A DNA stretch of 18,172 nt from Bacteroidota bacterium (GTDB lineage Bacteria; Bacteroidota; Bacteroidia; Flavobacteriales; Flavobacteriaceae): the NCBI GenBank assembly GCA_021793135.1, contig JAJYTI010000023.1, positions 1 to 18,172 on the forward strand, written 5' to 3'. Both the position numbers and the translations under genes were made by a program. Below the pieces are notes generated by a model. The model saw only the letters and a program-made list of their open reading frames with translations. It had not been told where the DNA came from and did not search any database. Below, piece after piece: positions 16,136 to 18,172 of the stretch (position 1 is its first letter; each line of letters begins with the position of its first letter).

Positions 16136-16266
16136 TTACAATAATAAAGATAAGTTTTTTTAGAACAGTAGTTTATTGCCTTGAAATACTAAAATACCAT
16201 GCGAGAGGATTTCCGCCAAGGCGGAGAATCTATAATTTCGCAAGGTAGCGAGGGTTCTGTGGGAAT
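16084..16266 (-). repeat. Structured dispersed repeat, copy B (most complete)
   Basis: This copy has all parts. In plus-strand order they are: the palindrome CGCGAT-TGC-ATCGCG (16093-16107) followed by TACCTTT; AATAAAGATA (16143-16152); GAACAGTAGT; TTGAAATACTAAAATACCATG; and GCGAGAGGATT. Next comes the hairpin TCCGCC-AA-GGCGGA (16212-16225) enclosed by GATT/AATC, a second small stem TCGC-AAGGTA-GCGA (16238-16251), and a G-rich end. Read on the minus strand it begins 9 bases after the stop of the 109-aa gene. The stems resemble REP-type palindromes; no transposase of the RAYT type is in the window. Confidence 0.8.
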
Positions 16267-16275
16267 CTTTTATTT

Positions 16276-16605
16276 TTAATCTATATTCATCTGCAAATGA
16301 ACAGTCTTGTTTCCTAAACTATCTATTCTATAAACTTTAAGAACTTCTGCACCTGCTTCTTTCACTATAATATCATTTGGTTGAATTCCGTGTCTCTCAA
16401 AAAAAACAAATCTTTGCAATCTCAATTTATTCCCACTCTTATCATACAACACCGCTCTCAAAGTAGGAGTTATTTCAATTCTTTCTACCGTAAAATCTAT
16501 TGCCATTTGTTTTTCTAATTTAGTTCTACTAATAGATAAATAAACAGTCGCTAAAACTACTATTGTTACAAATGCAAATAGAAATACTATTGAACTTCTT
16601 TTCAT
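16276..16605 (-). CDS. Membrane-anchored protein of unknown function (109 aa)
   Basis: The product starts MKRSSIVFLFAFVTIVVLATVYLSI, one N-terminal signal-anchor helix (6-25). A periplasmic-type domain follows with alternating strands (FTVERIEITPTLRAVLYD, NKLRLQRFVFFERHG, DIIVKEAGAEVLKVYRID, KTVHLQMNID), likely a small beta fold. No cysteine or obvious catalytic motif is present and I recognise no family. It lies between repeat copies C and B on the minus strand. A short frame coming out of repeat C ends in a TGA that overlaps its ATG. The conserved AT block in repeat C may provide the promoter. Confidence 0.65.
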   Translation of the reverse strand: MKRSSIVFLFAFVTIVVLATVYLSISRTKLEKQMAIDFTVERIEITPTLRAVLYDKSGNKLRLQRFVFFERHGIQPNDIIVKEAGAEVLKVYRIDSLGNKTVHLQMNID

Positions 16606-16663
16606 TTATTATTTACTTTTTGAATTGACTTAAACAATTGTTTTACTGTAACTTTTCCCCTCT

Positions 16664-16794
16664 CTGATGCGCGATTGCATCGCGTACCTTTTGTAAAACT
16701 TATAGTTTCGATTTATAATAATAAAGATATGATATTTTAAGAACAGTGGTATGTTGCTTTGGAATACTAAAATACCATGTGAGAGGACTCGCGC
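16664..16794 (-). repeat. Structured dispersed repeat, copy C, left part (split by IS110)
   Basis: The copy shares with copy B the palindrome CGCGAT-TGC-ATCGCG (16670-16684) plus TACCTTT, AATAAAGATA (16720-16729), AGAACAGTGGT, GGAATACTAAAATACCATG and GAGAGGA. It then breaks at CTCGCGC (16794), where the IS110-family element begins. Its missing end is found on the other side of the element (18047-18070). The central hairpin of copies A and B is absent here. Confidence 0.8.
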
Positions 16795-16810
16795 CTTTAC
16801 TTTGTATTCT

Positions 16811-16986
16811 ATCAATTATTGATAAAATATTACCTTTAAAAAGAGAAGTAGAGGTGAACTATGACTCGTGCTAAGTGCTTCGACTTATCTCCCGCATTAG
16901 TCCTCTACTTTCTCTTAACTTGTTGAATAGCTTCAAATAGAATGATAGATAGTAAGATCTAATAAAGGCTTTAAAGAAATTCAACA
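16811..16986 (+). ncRNA. Bridge RNA of the IS110-family element
   Basis: Two stem-loops with internal guide loops are visible. Target-binding loop: stem AAGAGAAGTAGAGG (16841-16854) with CCTCTACTTTCTCTT (16902-16916), apical hairpin TAAGT/ACTTA (16872-16887). Left guide GACTCGTGC (16863-16871) equals the left target GACTCGCGC (16786-16794), with one U-G wobble. Right guide TCCCGC (16890-16895) is complementary to GCGGGA (18047-18052). Donor-binding loop: stem TGTTGAAT/ATTCAACA (16921-16928, 16979-16986), apical hairpin AGAT/ATCT (16947-16960). Left guide ATAGAATG (16937-16944) equals the right element end 18040-18047. Right guide TAAAGGC (16963-16969) is complementary to the core plus left end, GCCTTTA (16793-16799). 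A small palindrome ATCAATTATTGAT (16811-16823) may be the 5' stem. The 5' and 3' termini are estimates. Confidence 0.88.
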
Positions 16987-17010
16987 TATTTATTGACTAA
17001 AACCAAAGTT

Positions 17011-18012
17011 ATGAAAAATTATGATTTGTTCATTGGGGTTGATGTCTCAAAATCAAAGCTGGACATCACTGGAATAGACCAAGATAACTCTCTGGTCCTA
17101 AAGCATTCTGTCATCAAGAATAATGCTTCAGAAATCCAACGTTATTTTAAAAAGATACTCAAGGATCAAAACAGAACAATTATTGTTGGTTTTGAGAATA
17201 CGGGAGTATATAGCGTGCCTATTGCCCTTGTATTGCACAAAATGGGTGTAGAATACTGTCAACTGCCATCACTTGAGATCAGTAGATCCAAAGGTATAAG
17301 CAGGGGCAAGAGCGACAAGATAGATGCCCTACAAATTGCCCAATACTTATTGAGCCATAGGTTTAAGATCAAGCTCTCGGAGGGTATGGAGAACCACATT
17401 GCAGAAATGAGACTACTTTACACCCATAGAGAGAAAATAATCAAGTCCATAGCACGGTTCGAAAAAGAGTTTGAAAACCAAGATTTCTTGCCCAAAGAGA
17501 TACAAAAGGACGTGTTGAGATCAACCAAAAGCATTTTAAAAAGCCTCAGTGCCAATCTGAAGAAAATAGAGGAGCGTTTGATTGCCATCATCAAGGACAA
17601 TCCCACGATTGAGAAGAACTTTGACCTTATAACAAGTGTGCCTGGAATAGGTAAACAAACAGCCATATACCTGCTCATTACAACAAAAAATTTCACGGCC
17701 TTTAAAGACGCAAGGCAGTTGGCATGCTATGCCGGAGTAGCACCGTTCCCGTATCAATCGGGTAGCAGTATCAATGGCAGGGCTAAAGTGAATAACTTGG
17801 CAGACAAGAAACTGAAAAGCCTACTGAATATGTGTGCCCTGAGTGCCAATAAGTATGATTATGAGATGAAATTGTACTTTGAGAAAAAAGTAAGTGAAGG
17901 AAAAAACAAGATGCTGGTTCTGAACAATATTAGAAACAAACTCTTGGCGAGAGTGTTTGCTGTAATAAACAGACAACAACCCTATGTAAACACTAAAAAA
18001 TATGCTGCCTAA
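17011..18012 (+). CDS. IS110-family DEDD transposase (bridge-RNA-guided recombinase)
   Basis: The enzyme recombines donor and target DNA under guidance of the bridge RNA. The 333 residues have the N-terminal RuvC-like DEDD domain with Asp11 (FIGVDVSKSKLDI), Glu62 (GFENTG), Asp102 and Asp105 (KSDKIDALQIA). A helical middle follows, then the C-terminal Transposase_20 domain: helix-hairpin-helix LITSVPGIGKQTA (206-218), CYAGVAPFPYQSGSSINGRAKV (239-260) with the putative nucleophilic serine in SGSS, and ALSANKYDYEMKLYFEKK. The start is chosen at ATG 17011, giving MKNYDLFIGVDVSK; an in-frame TTG at 16993 would add six residues. Its base composition is visibly richer in G+C than neighbouring genes, fitting an acquired element. 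No frameshift or stop is seen, so it may be active. Confidence 0.95.
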   Translation: MKNYDLFIGVDVSKSKLDITGIDQDNSLVLKHSVIKNNASEIQRYFKKILKDQNRTIIVGFENTGVYSVPIALVLHKMGVEYCQLPSLEISRSKGISRGKSDKIDALQIAQYLLSHRFKIKLSEGMENHIAEMRLLYTHREKIIKSIARFEKEFENQDFLPKEIQKDVLRSTKSILKSLSANLKKIEERLIAIIKDNPTIEKNFDLITSVPGIGKQTAIYLLITTKNFTAFKDARQLACYAGVAPFPYQSGSSINGRAKVNNLADKKLKSLLNMCALSANKYDYEMKLYFEKKVSEGKNKMLVLNNIRNKLLARVFAVINRQQPYVNTKKYAA

Positions 18013-18022
18013 TAAAGCATAT

Positions 18023-18030
18023 TATATTTG
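18023..18030 (+). promoter_or_regulatory. Outward promoter-like element at the right end of the IS
   Basis: TATATTTG is a perfect TAnnTTTG box pointing out of the element. Its TTG (18028-18030) also sits exactly 20 bases before TTACTTTG at the left end (16797-16804) when the two ends are joined as a circle. That arrangement is a near-consensus TTG-N20-TAnnTTTG promoter that would transcribe the bridge RNA. Confidence 0.4.
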
Positions 18031-18046
18031 TTTTTTACGATAGAAT

Positions 18047-18070
18047 GCGGGAACGGAAGTTTATTCTATT
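18047..18070 (-). repeat. Repeat copy C, right part beyond the IS
   Basis: The sequence GCGGGAACGGAAG after the element matches, with changes, the GCGGGAGCTGGGGG end of copy A. It lies directly beside the stop codon of the next minus-strand gene, the same placement as in copies A and B. It is the displaced end of the copy at 16664-16794. Confidence 0.65.
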
Positions 18071-18172
18071 CTAGAACTCAAGCTTCCTATTTTTGAAACC
18101 TTTATATTGTTTTAAAAACTCTTCGTTTCCCTCTGCTTCTAGGTTTTTCCGATAAAACTGCTCAAATATATA
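18071..18172 (-). CDS. C-terminal end of a minus-strand gene leaving the window
   Basis: An open frame of 33 codons runs from the right edge to TAG at 18071-18073. It reads YIFEQFYRKNLEAEGNEEF then LKQYKGFKNRKLEF, a charged, helical, soluble-looking C-terminus. No family can be named from so little. Its stop borders the end of repeat copy C exactly as in the two preceding gene-repeat units, which supports that it is a real gene. Confidence 0.45.
   Translation of the reverse strand, partial: YIFEQFYRKNLEAEGNEEFLKQYKGFKNRKLEF

Larger units (their letters stand above)
16793..18048 (+). mobile_element. IS110-family insertion sequence, complete, GC core
   Basis: The element carries one DEDD transposase gene, a long left non-coding end (about 215 bases) holding a bridge RNA, and a short right end (about 35 bases), the layout of the IS110 subgroup. 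It has no terminal inverted repeats. The ends are set by the RNA guides and by the interrupted repeat: a GC dinucleotide occurs at 16793-16794 and again at 18047-18048. Removing 16795-18048 joins CTCGCGC to GGGAACGG and restores CGCGCGGGA as in repeat copy A. The element is 1254 bp with one core. The transposase looks intact. Short ATTCTATC (16806) and GATAGAAT (18039) form a subterminal inverted match. Confidence 0.88.

Noticed and set aside
15236..16800. CRISPR-like array
   Set aside because: The copies are long, diverged and separated by 430-850 bases with coding sequence between them; there are no short uniform repeats or spacers and no cas genes.
16630..16815. 61-codon minus-strand frame across repeat C and the IS left end
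   Set aside because: It reads through the non-coding repeat palindrome (KRYAMQSR) and across the IS boundary, so it cannot be an ancestral gene.
16993..17010. TTG start for the transposase
   Set aside because: It begins 7 bases after the end of the bridge-RNA donor stem and adds six residues before the conserved start; the ATG at 17011 gives the normal family N-terminus.
15236..18070. Integron cassette array with attC sites
   Set aside because: The geometry is suggestive, but no GTTRRRY/RYYYAAC core pair or integrase gene was found, and the repeats are better described as REP-like stem-loops.

Overview
The window is about 18 kb of AT-rich DNA from a marine or environmental Flavobacteriia-type member of the Bacteroidota. 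Four things point there: promoters of the TAnnTTTG type, no Shine-Dalgarno sites, a surface-type lipoprotein with a CSSDD start, and family content (an OMP_b-brl outer-membrane protein, PNGase F, a fused CcsB-CcsA, and a DUF2520/KdsC/UbiA/Maf gene string).

Layout. 1-4.7 kb: the 3' end of a TonB-dependent-receptor-like outer-membrane protein with a strong terminator; a divergent pair made of a 55-residue membrane protein (-) and class II fumarase fumC (+); then, on the minus strand and convergent with fumC, a PNGase F-type lipoprotein and a dodecin. 4.7-8.0 kb: one 1086-codon minus-strand gene for the fused cytochrome c synthase CcsBA. 8.0-9.7 kb: a divergent CynX/NimT-type MFS transporter. 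9.7-13.9 kb: plus-strand housekeeping genes, tcdA followed by a tightly packed string (Rossmann/DUF2520, KdsC-like HAD phosphatase, UbiA prenyltransferase homologue, Maf, a 161-residue protein) with overlaps or gaps of a few bases. 14.1-15.2 kb: a small two-helix membrane protein and a prohibitin/SPFH protein, closed by a terminator.

15.2-18.2 kb is an accessory region. Three copies of a roughly 165-180 bp structured repeat lie in one orientation, and each directly follows the 3' end of a minus-strand gene of unknown function (178 aa, 109 aa, and one running off the window). The third copy is split by a complete IS110-family element.

The most informative result is in that element. Its upstream non-coding end folds as a two-loop bridge RNA, and all four guide segments can be read. 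Two match the flanking target (left GACUCGUGC, right UCCCGC) and two match the element's own ends (left AUAGAAUG, right UAAAGGC). Together they fix a GC core, give exact element ends (16793/16795 to 18046/18048), and show that the target is the repeat itself. Removing the element restores CGCGCGGGA, which is also present in the first repeat copy.

No rRNA, tRNA or CRISPR array was recognised.
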